DNA from: Capitulum mitella
Taxonomy: Eukaryota; Arthropoda; Thecostraca; Pollicipedomorpha; Pollicipedidae
Reading direction: 5' to 3'
DNA: 64,000 nucleotides
NCBI GenBank assembly: GCA_030062745.1
Contig: CP099848.1
Span: 22,570,378 to 22,634,377, forward strand
Under the pieces are notes generated by a model. The model worked only from the letters and a program-made list of their open reading frames with translations, ran no database searches and was not told the DNA's origin. The stretch's first letter is position 1; each line of letters starts with the position of its first letter. This document shows positions 47,546-58,027 of the stretch, piece after piece. Made by a program: the position numbers and the translations under genes.

Positions 47546-48440
47546 TTCTTTGTTAGGGAGACTGTCATTTGCAACTGAATTCTCCTTGCGTTACGGTACT
47601 AGGAATGAGCTTCAGTACTTTCTCAAGAAAAATGTTAACACGGCCTTGGCATAAGCTGAACTTCTCCCGAGAAAAGGACGACACTCACACTTCGCTTGGC
47701 ATGGATATTTTACCATTGACTAACGTAGTAATATGGAAGCTTCATTTGAAATTTAGGCATCTTATTTGTAGTATCTCTATTTTTCCTCCCTGCACGATTT
47801 TTTTCTAAACTTTTTCTGGGCGTTTTCAATAAAATGTCTTATCTTAACACGCGCAGTGGAAGGGGGTTTCGCGCTAACGCGCACTGGAAGGGGGGCACAA
47901 AAGTGCTCCCCTCCGGTTTGCACGACCCGAAGTCAATATCTTCAAGGTTAAATGGGGTCAAGAATGGAAGGAGGGTGTTTGTTTGAGCGTCAAAACGTGG
48001 AAAGCTACAATTTCCATGCGTTTGGCGTCTTGACTAGGGATTAAGGGTCGAGGTCATGTCAGGCCTTTGACCTATGACGCTATTCTTTCATTTTTTGCAG
48101 ATCAAATTTCGAGCAACACGATAGAGTTGAGTATAAATAAAGGCACCACACGCATCTTTTGGCGTATTTCCAGTAAGCATAGCTAATATCGGTACATTTA
48201 AACACTTCTAGTGTCTAGTAGCCTCCGCAAGGTCAAAAAAAGTAAAGCGAGGTCATTGATCTTGGATGAAGTGTTATACCCAAATTAAGTGTTATGTCAA
48301 CTGTCTGCGCCCAAGTTGTTTCGTTATGATGAGCCATTTGCACGGTTTGAGGGCTGTAAAACCTAAATGTATGTTTATATTCATACATATTTATGGATGT
48401 ATGAATAGGTATATATGTAAATACATTTGAGAATCAATGT
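47546..48440. other. no recognised gene
   Basis: A hairpin-like GAAGGGGGGCACAAAAGTGC (about 47887) is present; nothing coding was found. Confidence 0.35.
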
Positions 48441-48446
48441 GCCGAA

Positions 48447-48715
48447 CGTTTTTTTAGTAGGGTCTCTGAATGCATATTTCATTCAAATCGACATATTGCA
48501 AAGCAAATCCGGATCAGGCCGTGAAAGTAATCCTTGACCTTTGATGGCCTTGACCCGCGCTAACCCGAGTATATATAAGCGTATCCATGTGTGCACACGT
48601 GTTTTTATCAGGGTCTTTGAATGCATGTTTCATACAAACCGACATGTGATAAGGCAAATCTGGACCAGGTAACAAACTGGTTGGCCTTGGCCTTTGATGA
48701 CCTTGACCCTTATTG
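48447..48715 (+). repeat. 151-bp tandem repeat with TGACCT words
   Basis: GGGTCTCTGAATGCATATTT at 48460 recurs as GGGTCTTTGAATGCATGTTT at 48611. The units continue in parallel (CGACAT...GCAAATC(C/T)GGA(T/C)CAGG) and end in CCTTTGATG(G/A)CCTTGACCC. Period is 151 bp. Confidence 0.75.
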
Positions 48716-49170
48716 GCCCTGGCATTGGTCTTGGTACATCCATCACATATGCCCGTATGACGTCGCCTGATTGTGTTCAAATGGTAATCTTAGGTAGAAC
48801 GCTAATCCTTTCACAAAGTTCCCATTTGTCAGCGGCAACCGTTGCTTTCGTTACCTTTGTTTAACTTCAAATACCTGAAACATAAAAATACCTATACCTG
48901 AAATATAAAAAATTTCAGCCAATTTTCGATTTTCCTGCGTCCATCGACGACTTATTCAACTGCCATAAATGTCACAAAGTAGCAGCAACCAGTTCAGATC
49001 CGTTCTCGAGTTTTTCAGGAAAAACAGGTGAAGGGGCACGAAAAGACCCCCTTTCAATGCGCGTACGAACATTTGTTCCACTTCATTCCAGCTAAAGCAT
49101 ACGCGGCTGACAACACCTGTAGTGATTTCGGGCAGCGTTTGACCGCAGGGATGTTCGCCCTTCGTTGCAG

Positions 49171-49297
49171 GAGCCTTGGACTGCAAGCAGTCGACGTCTG
49201 GAGAAGTCCGCAGCTGTATGTGGTCGGCACATCACCCCTGTGTGTCCGGATACCGGGTCTCAGTCCCGGCCAGCGGCGGCTCTGTCAGCTGCGACAG
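49171..49297 (+). CDS. Wnt5: Wnt5 exon 2
   Basis: Acceptor TTCGTTGCAG precedes 49171; the first base completes Met23, then residues 24-65 follow in phase, ending CQLRQ at donor GTCAGT (49298). The peptide has SLG near the start and YVVGTSPLC...PGLSPGQRRLC, matching the Wnt5 segment in which YIIGAQPLC is followed by AGLSQGQKKLC. The two cysteines (C47, C61) are conserved Wnt positions. Exon 3 follows in phase 0 with DHM, as vertebrate Wnt5 has at the same junction. The last 56 bases of the exon plus the donor start a 77-bp unit repeated downstream; only the first copy keeps the Wnt5 codons, so it is taken as the real exon end. Confidence 0.88.
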
Positions 49298-49445
49298 GTC
49301 AGTGGACATGGTCTCTCTGTGTCCGGATACCGGGCCTCAGTCTCCGCCAGCGGCGGCTCTGTCAGCTGCGACAGGTCAGTGGACATGGTCCCTCTGTGTC
49401 CGGATACCGGACCTCAGTCTCCGCCAGCGGCGGCTCTGTCATACG
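49242..49445 (+). repeat. 77-bp triplication of exon 2 end and donor
   Basis: GTGTCCGGATACCGG starts at 49242, 49319 and 49396, exactly 77 bp apart. Copies 1 and 2 both contain CTGCGACAG|GTCAGTGGAC, so the splice donor is duplicated intact (49298 and 49375). Copy 3 breaks before the donor. Copies 2 and 3 have changed Wnt5 codons (SPG to SLR/SPP-like), consistent with lost coding constraint. Splicing at copy 2 would add 77 nt and shift the frame. Confidence 0.9.
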
Positions 49446-49969
49446 GTCAGCGATGTGAATGGGCTTGACTGACGGCATCTGATGTGAACCCTGAATGCAA
49501 GGAACTTTGCATTTGCAGTTCGGCATTTAATTTAACTTAAATTGCTGGAGCACACGTCAAAAGCGATGCTGTTTCACTGCAGGCCACCTGGTTTTTGTTT
49601 TCAGACATTTTTATCGACAATTTTTTTCATTGCAAATGTATCTTGTTTCTTCGTTGCGATGTAGACAAACGAATGGAAGCCATCAGCAGTTGTTACGCCG
49701 AGGCTTTTACGCCCGCTAAGTAATTTGTAGCAACCCTTGCGTTGTCAGTCATCTTTGCAGCTGTCGTTGCTGGGTATCTGTGTTGCCGTTGGTAGGTAAT
49801 TGACGTTGTTGGATAAATTAATAACTCTTTTTACTGAAGTCACAAATCTGCACGGGGTAGGCCGGTCGTGTTCACGGTCGGTGGACGTTCAAAATGGCAT
49901 CATCAAATGAATTACTTTCGACCATTGTGGTTCAGACTTGCCTGGCAAACGTTTGTGCGTAGCAAACTT

Positions 49970-50130
49970 GTTCAATTCCTTCGAAATCGGAATCAACCCC
50001 GAAATTGATTCTGTGCAAGCCTGAGTCAAACTCGGAATCGTTTCCATTGATAAATGCCGCAAGAATCGGAACTGAATGAAATGGTTATCTACAGAATCGG
50101 AATTAAAATTGATTCCACCGCTAAAGGGTT
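49970..50130. repeat. dispersed GGAAT-rich repeat, copy 3
   Basis: Words such as CGGAATC and GAATCGGAA recur in intron 2, similar to 1780-2010 and 7085-7225. Confidence 0.4.
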
Positions 50131-50463
50131 ATTCCAAAGTCGCAATCTATTGAGCATGGAAGTGGAACAGGGTTTTTTTTGCCAAAAATGGTCCCAATCT
50201 TCTCTCGAGGCTTGCTGACAGCAGTGCGTCGGTGCCCTGTGGCGCGGACTGTCCGCTCTCCTCTCGCTCCTCTCGGTCACTGTGGTGCTCACAGCCATTC
50301 GGACGAATCCATTCGGACTCGGAACGGATCCCCCCGAAACGCGGGATCAAGCACAAGTCTGCTGCATAGACGTCTGGTCCATGTGAGGGCCCGGAAATAG
50401 GAGCCGAGGCAGGGCCTCCTCTGACGTCACTGTCCACCCTGATACGCTTTTGACCGTCGACAG

Positions 50464-50593
50464 GACCACATGAGCAGCGTGGGCCGGGGAGCGCGGGCCG
50501 GTATTGCCGAGTGCCAGTACCAGTTCAGGAACAGCCGCTGGAACTGCTCCACCGTGGACGACGCCTCCGTGTTCGGACCCGTCCTGCGCATCC
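50464..50593 (+). CDS. Wnt5: Wnt5 exon 3
   Basis: Acceptor GTCGACAG ends at 50463; residues 66-108 plus one base of codon 109 follow, then donor GTGAGT at 50594. The peptide begins DHM and contains [18 protein letters not shown] followed by SVFGPVLRI, the highly conserved Wnt block with cysteines C82 and C93 and an N-glycosylation site (N92-C-S). STVD..SVFG is typical of the Wnt5 subfamily. The one-base overhang (C) joins exon 4 to give Pro109 and then SREAAF, parallel to SRETAF in vertebrate Wnt5. The donor is also the first unit of a 38-bp tandem array. Confidence 0.95.
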
Positions 50594-51245
50594 GTGAGTG
50601 TGATACCTCTGCTGCTCCTCCTCCTGTGTCCGTGAGTGTAACACCTCTGCTGCTGTTCCTCCTGTGTCTGTGAGTGTAACATCTGCTGTTGCTGTTCTTC
50701 CTGTGTCCGTGAGTGTAACACCTCTGCTGCTGCTCCTCCTGTGTCCGTGAGTGTGACACCTCTGCTGCTCCTCCTCCTGTGTCCGTGAGTGTAACACCTC
50801 TGCTGCTGTTCCTCCTGTGTCTGTGAGTGTAACATCTGCTGTTGCTGTATTTTCCTGTGTCCGTGAGTGTGACGCCTCTGCCGCTGCTCCTCCTGTGTCC
50901 GTGAATGCAATACCTCTGCCGCTGCTCCTTCTGTGTCCGTGAGTGTGACACCTCTGCTGCTGCTCCTCCTGTGTCCGTGAGTGTAACACCTCTGCTGCTC
51001 CTCCTCCTGTGTCCGTGAGTGTAACACCTCTGCTGCTGCTCCTCCTGCGTCCGTGAGTGTAACATCTGCTGTTGCTGTTCTTCCTGTGTCCATGAGTGTA
51101 ACACCTCTGCCGCTGCTCCTCCTGTGTCCGTGAGTGTGACACCTCTGCTGCTGCTCCTCCTGTGTCCGTGGGTGCAACACCTCTTCTGCTCCTCGTACGT
51201 GTACGTGAGTGTAACATGCTCATCTGTGAGAGGCAGTGTTCGTTA
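50594..51245 (+). repeat. 38-bp minisatellite of splice-donor-like units
   Basis: Starting exactly at the exon 3 donor, about 18 units follow with 37-40-bp spacing, mostly 38. The consensus is TGTCCGTGAGTGTAACACC, then TCTGCTGCTGCTCCTCC. GTGAGT is intact at 14 positions: 50594, 50632, 50670, 50709, 50747, 50785, 50823, 50863, 50939, 50977, 51015, 51053, 51130 and 51205. It is altered at 50901, 51092, 51168 and 51243. Each unit therefore has a good U1 site followed by a pyrimidine-rich stretch. The minus-strand open frames of 225-277 codons across the array are artefacts. Confidence 0.93.
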
Positions 51246-51299
51246 GTGTAACATCTCTGCTGCTCCTCTGTGGGAGGCCGTGTTCATGGGCTTAACACC

Positions 51300-53707
51300 T
51301 CTGTCGATGCGTCCATGAATGCAACACCTGTGCTGCTTGCTGAGGGCAGAGGAGACGGCTGCTAATCAGTGGTTTCAGTAGTTAAACAAGGATGGTTTCA
51401 ACCTGTGGTGAAATGGATGCTTCCAGTCCACTTGCATCTGGCTGGCAGGGGCCTAAGTATACGGATGTACGGAAGCCGTCGGTGGCAGAAATGACTTAGA
51501 AAAGAATTATTTGGTGGCAGATCGTTTGCCAGTTACCGAAAAAAAAAATATTTGGCTCACAGCGCTCGAAGGACTTTTGCTAGCGTCATCATTGAAGCAT
51601 TTCTTCTGCCTTGATGGTGTCAGTTATTCGCAGTGGCCCCGGGATATCATAATGTAGCGTTTGCTTCTCCTAGCGAAGGATCCGGCCGTGATGCAAAACT
51701 AACTAGCCTTGGCAGAAACTATGTTCTACTGCCATCAGTAATATCTGAGTTGTCCGTAATCGCCTGGTGACAGTTCGTGGTGGCACCACACATTTCAAAG
51801 GGCAAAACCAAGTCCGTAGTTCCGTACATCAGCCAGTTTTAAGCGCCAGAAACCCAGCTCGAGCCTATAAATATCCATATTGTCGTGGACTTCTTATGGA
51901 ACAGACATTTTGTCGATGTGGCGATCTGGTGTATTGCTGATGCAAGAAACGGAACTTGTGGTGTATCAGGGACAGCCAATGTATTTTTAGCTGAATGATA
52001 GCGTTCTTGCCTCTTCATTACACTGCTTAGAAATTATTTGGTCCCCTTTGGATGGATAATTTTAGCAGAACATTGGTAATGAGTTGACCTCAATTTGTTC
52101 GGTTGTATTGCAAACAGGCGGCGGAGCCCGGCAGCCGAAGTGGTTCGGTGCCTGTGACGCCGGAGAGCTGGTCAAGTTCCGGTTCTGCTCCGGGGGCTCA
52201 AATCCATGTGGCGCGGCTGTTCAAACGTCGGGTGTTCAAACGTCGCCTGCTCCGTTCCCCATGCTTATGAAGTTTTTTCTATGATCCCGAAAGTAAATTG
52301 TCATCGTGATGTGTTTCACGAACCAGGTTAATCCACAATGCACCTCTATTATGGGAAAAGCGCGTCTGGCTCCCATATGCATTCACCCGGATTCCAGCGG
52401 GCGACCCCCTATCTCGCCACTCTGTGTAGGACTGGGGTTGCGTTGGTGACCAGTTGGGCCCGCCATCCCAGGTCGGTAACAAAGTAATGTCTTATAACCT
52501 CTGCAGTGGCTTGGCGTGGCTTAACAAAACACAAACGACGTCCGTACTACAAGGCTGAACTTTTTTGTTAGCATTCTTGGTAGTCGGTACGCATGACCCG
52601 GGAAGGCAAGTGCAGACAACTGCTTGAGATAGCGCTTAATCAGCTAGAATTGTATCCCTATAACCATCGATAAAAACCAGAACGCTGTTTGTTGCCTTGA
52701 CGATCCGACAAGAGGTGACGTTTCACTTCTTTTCAATGCGCGTACAAGATGCATTTGTTTTGTCTGGCTTTCGAAATATGCTCGGGTCATTACGACCGCC
52801 AATTAGAGAGAATGACTTGACAACTAGCGGCACTAGCAAAAAGGCGGCAGTCGTTCTATACTCGCTGCTGAATTGCGGAGCGGTGATGGAAAAACAGCTA
52901 AAGAGGCCGGTAAAAGTGCCGACTCTTTGCTCCGCCCAGCGTAACAGCCGTGCCCGGCGTGCCAGGCATGCGACAGCGGTGATGGCGTCACATTTGGCCG
53001 GACAGTCAACAGCAGGCCCTGGACTCACATCCTCCGCTCGGCGAGGCAGCTTCGAAAAACCCGTCTCCCTTACACTATGGATTAACAAGTAAATGACGCC
53101 GGTTAACCGAGCCGTTCCACAGTCGTTTGACGTCATTCAGCGACAAGCGACTTCCCTGGGTTTTACGCCGGTCTTATGACCTCCTTGGCTGTGCCAGAAA
53201 GTGCCTGCCTTTCGCTGATGGATGGCCCATTGGTCTCAATTAATAAGTGCTTGCCGTAACGATAATGGTGACGGATGGCAATGCACGTCGGGCTTGCCGG
53301 CAACCTAACCTATTCAGTGGTGATGCATAAATCAACGCCGAAACGAGGCATTATTTGCGGTGGAGAAGCGGTTATTTGCGGAACTCACCATCCGTTTTCT
53401 GGAACGTCATACGGGTTTCGTTGTATTCATCTCCGAACACGGAAGTTGGCACACTCTATTGCAGCCGTTTAGGTACATGAGCAGACTGATCTGACTCGAC
53501 TGGTATCACGCCACTGTTAACTGTCAAATCTCTCCCCTAGCACAGCAGCGAACTTGACCCGGACTGACGCCAAGTCAGGTATCGAAACGAGAAAACACGC
53601 GCTCTTTCGCTTGGTCTTCTTTGCCGGAACTGAAGATCACTGGAGCCGAGCTGACTGAGGCAGAGGTCGGTGTCTGAACTGGGCTGACCCGGCCTGATTC
53701 CCGACAG
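51300..53707. other. Wnt5 intron 3, remainder
   Basis: Mostly featureless. A GC-rich, exon-like stretch (52118 to about 52260) follows a pyrimidine-rich acceptor-like sequence ending TTGCAAACAG, but its product matches no Wnt segment. An open frame at 52697-53092 has no known domain. Confidence 0.35.
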
Positions 53708-53888
53708 CGTCCCGGGAGGCAGCGTTCGCTCACTCGATTGCCGCCGCCGGCGTGGTGATGTCCGTGGCCAGGGCCTGTCGCGACGGCCAGCTGGCCTCCT
53801 GCGGCTGCTCGAGGTCACCGAGACCGGACCATCTCGACCCGGAGTGGGCCTGGGGCGGATGCGGCGACAACATCGAGTACGGCTACAG
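53708..53888 (+). CDS. Wnt5: Wnt5 exon 4
   Basis: Acceptor CCCGACAG ends at 53707; two bases complete codon 109, residues 110-168 follow, and AG of codon 169 precedes donor GTGGGC (53889). The peptide has [16 protein letters not shown], then [16 protein letters not shown] and [16 protein letters not shown], all hallmark Wnt blocks; C132, C140, C142 and C160 sit at conserved places. The RP-x-x-L-x-x-(E/D)W-x-WGGCGDNI stretch is closest to Wnt5. The overhang AG joins the G of exon 5 to give Arg169 followed by FAKNFV. Confidence 0.95.
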
Positions 53889-54667
53889 GTGGGCACCTCC
53901 CGCCGCCTCCGAGGCGCCGACGTCGAGATCACTGCCTGGCGGTCAGAGGTCAGAGGTCAGCATAGTCCGGGTCACTGGGTCACTTGTCGGCGCTGGGGAG
54001 GTCCAGTCGGCTTGGCTGGATGTTTCGGAGATGTTGTAATTAATGGCCATTGGTCGGCGCCCTGTTATAGATACCGTGTTGGGAATGATTTATGTACAGC
54101 TCTGGAGGACAGCTGTGGCCGACCTGAAGCTGGTAATGCCATGCTACGTAAGCACTATATCTTGAACTGACACGTGTTCCTGCACCATTTGCTTCGTGGA
54201 ATGGCTTAGGTTATATCAGACTCAGCTCTGCCCGCCATAAACGGGCTATGTTATTTCACAGTCATCGAACCGGCTAATAATTCTGTTAATTCGGCCGTTA
54301 ATTCTCTTTGTGGATAGGTGTTTCAGAAACACAGTTAACTTCGACGTAAAATAGTGGCATGCGGATTTTCACTCAAATATATCCTTAGACGGTCATGGGT
54401 AATATCTTCTGTGAAGAACAAGTAGAGCGTAACGACTAAAAGCTACTGTCGTTTGGTCAGGGAGCGATCTGAGGTACAGCTGGACCGCCGTTGAGCTTGA
54501 CGGTCATCTCCTTGGTCGTAGCCGGCGTAAGACGAACTTCACCGAAACAAAAGATACGTCCACGTGGGGGGGGGGAGGCTTGATATCATGTTACTTAACA
54601 TGACGTCTGGTGGAAGACATCTGTCAGCCGCAGCAGACGTCTGCCAACCAATGTCCTTACCTGGCAG

Positions 54668-54779
54668 GTTCGCGAAGAACTTTGTGAACATCCGTGAGAA
54701 GGAGAGGCATTATCGACCCGGCTCGGCCCGCCACGGCAGGGCGCTGATGAACCTGCACAACAACAAGGCCGGCGCCAAG
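54668..54779 (+). CDS. Wnt5: Wnt5 exon 5 (last exon seen)
   Basis: Acceptor TACCTGGCAG ends at 54667; one base completes Arg169 and residues 170-206 follow, with FAKNFVNIREKER, then GRALMNLHNNKAGAK. This is the Wnt helix that normally reads LMNLHNNEAGR; Glu is replaced by Lys here. The junction after AGAK is at the conserved phase-0 position of Wnt5 genes, but the donor GTGCAT is weak and the frame stays open to 55010, so the exon may end later. The expected continuation (C-K-C-H-G-V-S-G-S-C with the acylated serine, then the C-terminal cysteine-rich domain) was not found up to 64000. Confidence 0.9.
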
Positions 54780-54800
54780 GTGCATCTAACCACGGTGGTG

Positions 54801-54920
54801 ACTGTCGGCTGCAGGGTCGGCCGTCCGTGCTGGCGACTGTCGGCTGCACTGTCAGCCGTCCGTGCTGGCGACTGTCGGCTGCACGGTCAGCTGTCCTTGC
54901 CGATGACTATCGGCTGCAGG
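54801..54920 (+). repeat. 35-bp minisatellite after exon 5
   Basis: ACTGTCGGCTGC recurs at 54801, 54836, 54871 and (as ACTATCGGCTGC) 54906, an exact 35-bp period, starting about 21 bp after the exon 5 donor. Confidence 0.9.
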
Positions 54921-57917
54921 TCACGAGGCCAGCTGTTGGGGCGCTACGTCACAACTGTTGAATCAAGTGGCCAGCTGTTGTTAGGGGGGCTAGTCGCTGA
55001 GTGCGGTTAGCTGCCGACTCAATGACGCGAGGTCAGCGGTAGGGTCAGGAAATCACTGGCTGACTCAGATCGGCAATGGTTTCGCCAAACCTGCCGCTGG
55101 GTCAGGGCAGGTTTGGGTACCAAGATCACGTGTGGGATTGGGAGATCAGGTGCCGACGGGTGAGATTCACGTCAGTCAGATGGTGGGGTTTTCAAGCTGG
55201 CCGACGGTTCGCTGGTCGTCCGTTAGGCCAGGGTACTGGGACCAGGTCAGAGAGCCATGTGGCGCTTTTCAGAAGCCCTGCGTGTCAGGTAGGTCATAGT
55301 GAGTGAGGCGCTACCGCAGCCCGGACCCCAGTCCTGGGGTCGCAGCTTCGGGGACACTCGGGCGTCGTGCGACCCGTTTCGGGGAGATATGCCGGATTGG
55401 TCAGGCTACATGGTATGTCATCCCTACGAAATGGGCATCTGCAAGGTGGATGTGATGTTGATGCATATGAAGCATATCAAAGACTGAAAAAAGTTAATAG
55501 CCGTTTTCACAACGCGAAAATTCCACTGCTTAAATTTCTAATAAGGAAGTGGAAATTTCGGTCCAAATGTAAAAAATAAGGTATTTTGCAGACAAGTCCT
55601 CAATAGAATAAGAGAAAAACGGTTTCGTGCATAAATGAAAATCATTGTCATTTCGGAACGAGAACATTACTTACTTTACCCACAAAACAACTCATTGCCA
55701 GATCCAGAATTAACAGCTGACTTTCAGATCTGGCATCATATCCGCATCGCTAAGCCTGGCTGCTTTTACGGGTGTTTGTGCTCGAACATTTGTGCGTACT
55801 TGAGACCAGTTTGTTCTGTTAAAGAGTTGCTTCGGAATATACGTGAACATAAGGTTGGATGTTATCAACAGCCCAAATATTTCGGCACGACTGCATATTC
55901 TTTTGTAAGTGACTGTAAGTGTAAGTCAATCAGTCACTGACTCATTGACGAAGGCATATCAAGTCGTGCCCAAAACATTTTAGACTTTTATCTTATCAAA
56001 CCTTTCTACTTATGCATACTTTGGAACAACTGAATCACCTGCGCCTGGGTAACATTGCCATTACAGACCCATTCATGTTTTCTTTGTGTTGAACTTGTTT
56101 TGAACTGATGCTACAGGTATTCATTTTACTGAAATCACTTTGGACATTTATCCTGTTTCTGTCTCTTTTAAATTGCGGTTGTTATACAATAACTACTGGT
56201 TTATGCATTCACCATTGCACTGCCGCTTGTACTGTTGTGCATTTTCTTACAAACATTCTTGGTGGATTTCTTCCAACCATCTACAATGTTGAATTCCATC
56301 CCCAAGTTCAGGGAAGTGCATAGCTTCTTGAGATTACTTGAGCTTACCTGTGCAAGTACACAAATGTCAGTTTTTAGTGATAAAAATTTGGGAAGCATGG
56401 CTCAAGTATATGCAGCAATCTCAAACTGATGGTGTTCCCTGTTCCCTCTCTAACCCTAGGATCCCACAAATAAATGCTAACGTAAGAACACAGTTAACAT
56501 GTCTTGTTTCAAACCAGTTCTGGAGCAAGCAAGTTGGAGGGACGCACTATGAATTCGTACCATTGCAACAATGCACATTTGAAAGCAAATACGGTTTTCA
56601 TTTTAAAGATAAGATACCAAAAGCAAGCGAGGTGACATGATTTGTATCCTGACCAGGTGATTGTCGCTGTTCCCCTCACAGTCCTATTGCTCCATGAGGT
56701 TTTCCAGACCAGACAAGCTCATCCAAGGCGAGGGATTGGCTCTTTGCGCTTATGGTTGAGACATGGATGAAAAAATATAATTGTGACGTACAGATAGCCC
56801 TTTATCATGTCTGTATGTCGTCATGATCTGGGTGATGATCATGATTTGCTACCACCAAAACAGGAACGTTATCAAAGTTGGCATGACCAAAGCCATTTTT
56901 GGACTGCTTCTGACGGTGTTGAGCATATAAGGGATAATTGCGGGTAAGGCCGAAGGCCGAGTGAGGTCTCATTTCAATTAGCAGAAAAAGAAATCAAATG
57001 GACTAGCGCGGCCCGTGCTGGCCACACGGGCATTTTCCGGTAGCTTAGAATTTTGCAACCATTGTGCACCAAATCATGAGGTTTTCAAAAGAAGATAGCT
57101 CATTTCGCGAAGTTTTATCTATTTTCATTTGCACTGGGTCAGCCTGTAAGCTGTTTCTGTCACGTGACTATTTCAGGAGTAATGTTTTCACTTTTGGCCA
57201 ATTTTCCTGGGGCGTTTTTGAACCGCATAGTAATGACAGCAAACATCAGCATGGTCACCGTGACGTTAAAACTTATAATTATTCGGACTCAAAGTACTGA
57301 AATAGATCGATGAATATCTTTCTCTATTGTAAAATAAATCAAGATAAAGAAATGATGCAAACAGTCACAAAGTAAGCCTTGCTCGTCTTGCACCCCGCAG
57401 AGCGTCTGGCTGGCGCTATAATGATTCCATAACTCATAGAACGGGCACGCTGCCTGCATTATGGCTGATGGGGCCATGGTAGGTCCCATGCATTTCCTGA
57501 TGTCAGTAACCTTGAGCTTCTTTCGTGTACGAAGTCGACACGTGCTGACCTCATGCTTTCATCTTGTGTGTGGGAAGGATAACTGTTCTCTCTAGACGTA
57601 AAGATTGCTCGAGTTCGCCTTGATAGGGGAAATTGGCCCACATGGATCGCAACATTTTCAATGCTACCATATAATGTTGTTTACGAAGACCTGAACTTAC
57701 CTCGTGGAAGCCTAGTGAACCCGTCCTGTTGAGGCAAGTTAAGATCGCCAAAGCCGCCATTTATGTATCATCGTTCCCTCTCACGGAAATAATAGGCGTC
57801 AGCAGGAAGCAGATGCAATTTGCGCAGTCCCAGACACTATGCGATGTTCGAATCTAAATCAAACCGATATCTGCATCAGTAAACCCATCCAAATATCCGT
57901 TAATACTACATTTTTAT

Positions 57918-58027
57918 CTTCAGAATATGAAGAATATTATTAAGAATATTATTAAGAGATTAAGAATATAAGAATATTATTAAGAGAAGAGATTCTTAAT
58001 AATATTATCAGAATATTATTAAGAATA
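57918..58027 (+). repeat. A/T-rich AGAATATTATTA minisatellite
   Basis: AGAATATTATTA recurs about six times, with an inverted stretch (TTCTTAATAATATTATC) in the middle, so the tract can fold on itself. Confidence 0.8.

Noticed and set aside
49028-49472. Three overlapping + frames of 97-146 codons as single-exon genes
   Set aside because: Only 49171-49297 in one frame matches Wnt5; the rest is intron and the 77-bp repeats.
50347-51223. Minus-strand frames of 225-277 codons rich in [11 protein letters not shown]-like repeats
   Set aside because: They are the reverse translation of the 38-bp donor array next to Wnt5 exon 3 on the + strand.
55490-55560. VNSRF peptide resembling a piece of the Wnt5 C-terminal half
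   Set aside because: The surrounding codons lack the conserved cysteines and any Wnt block, and no acceptor fits; chance match.
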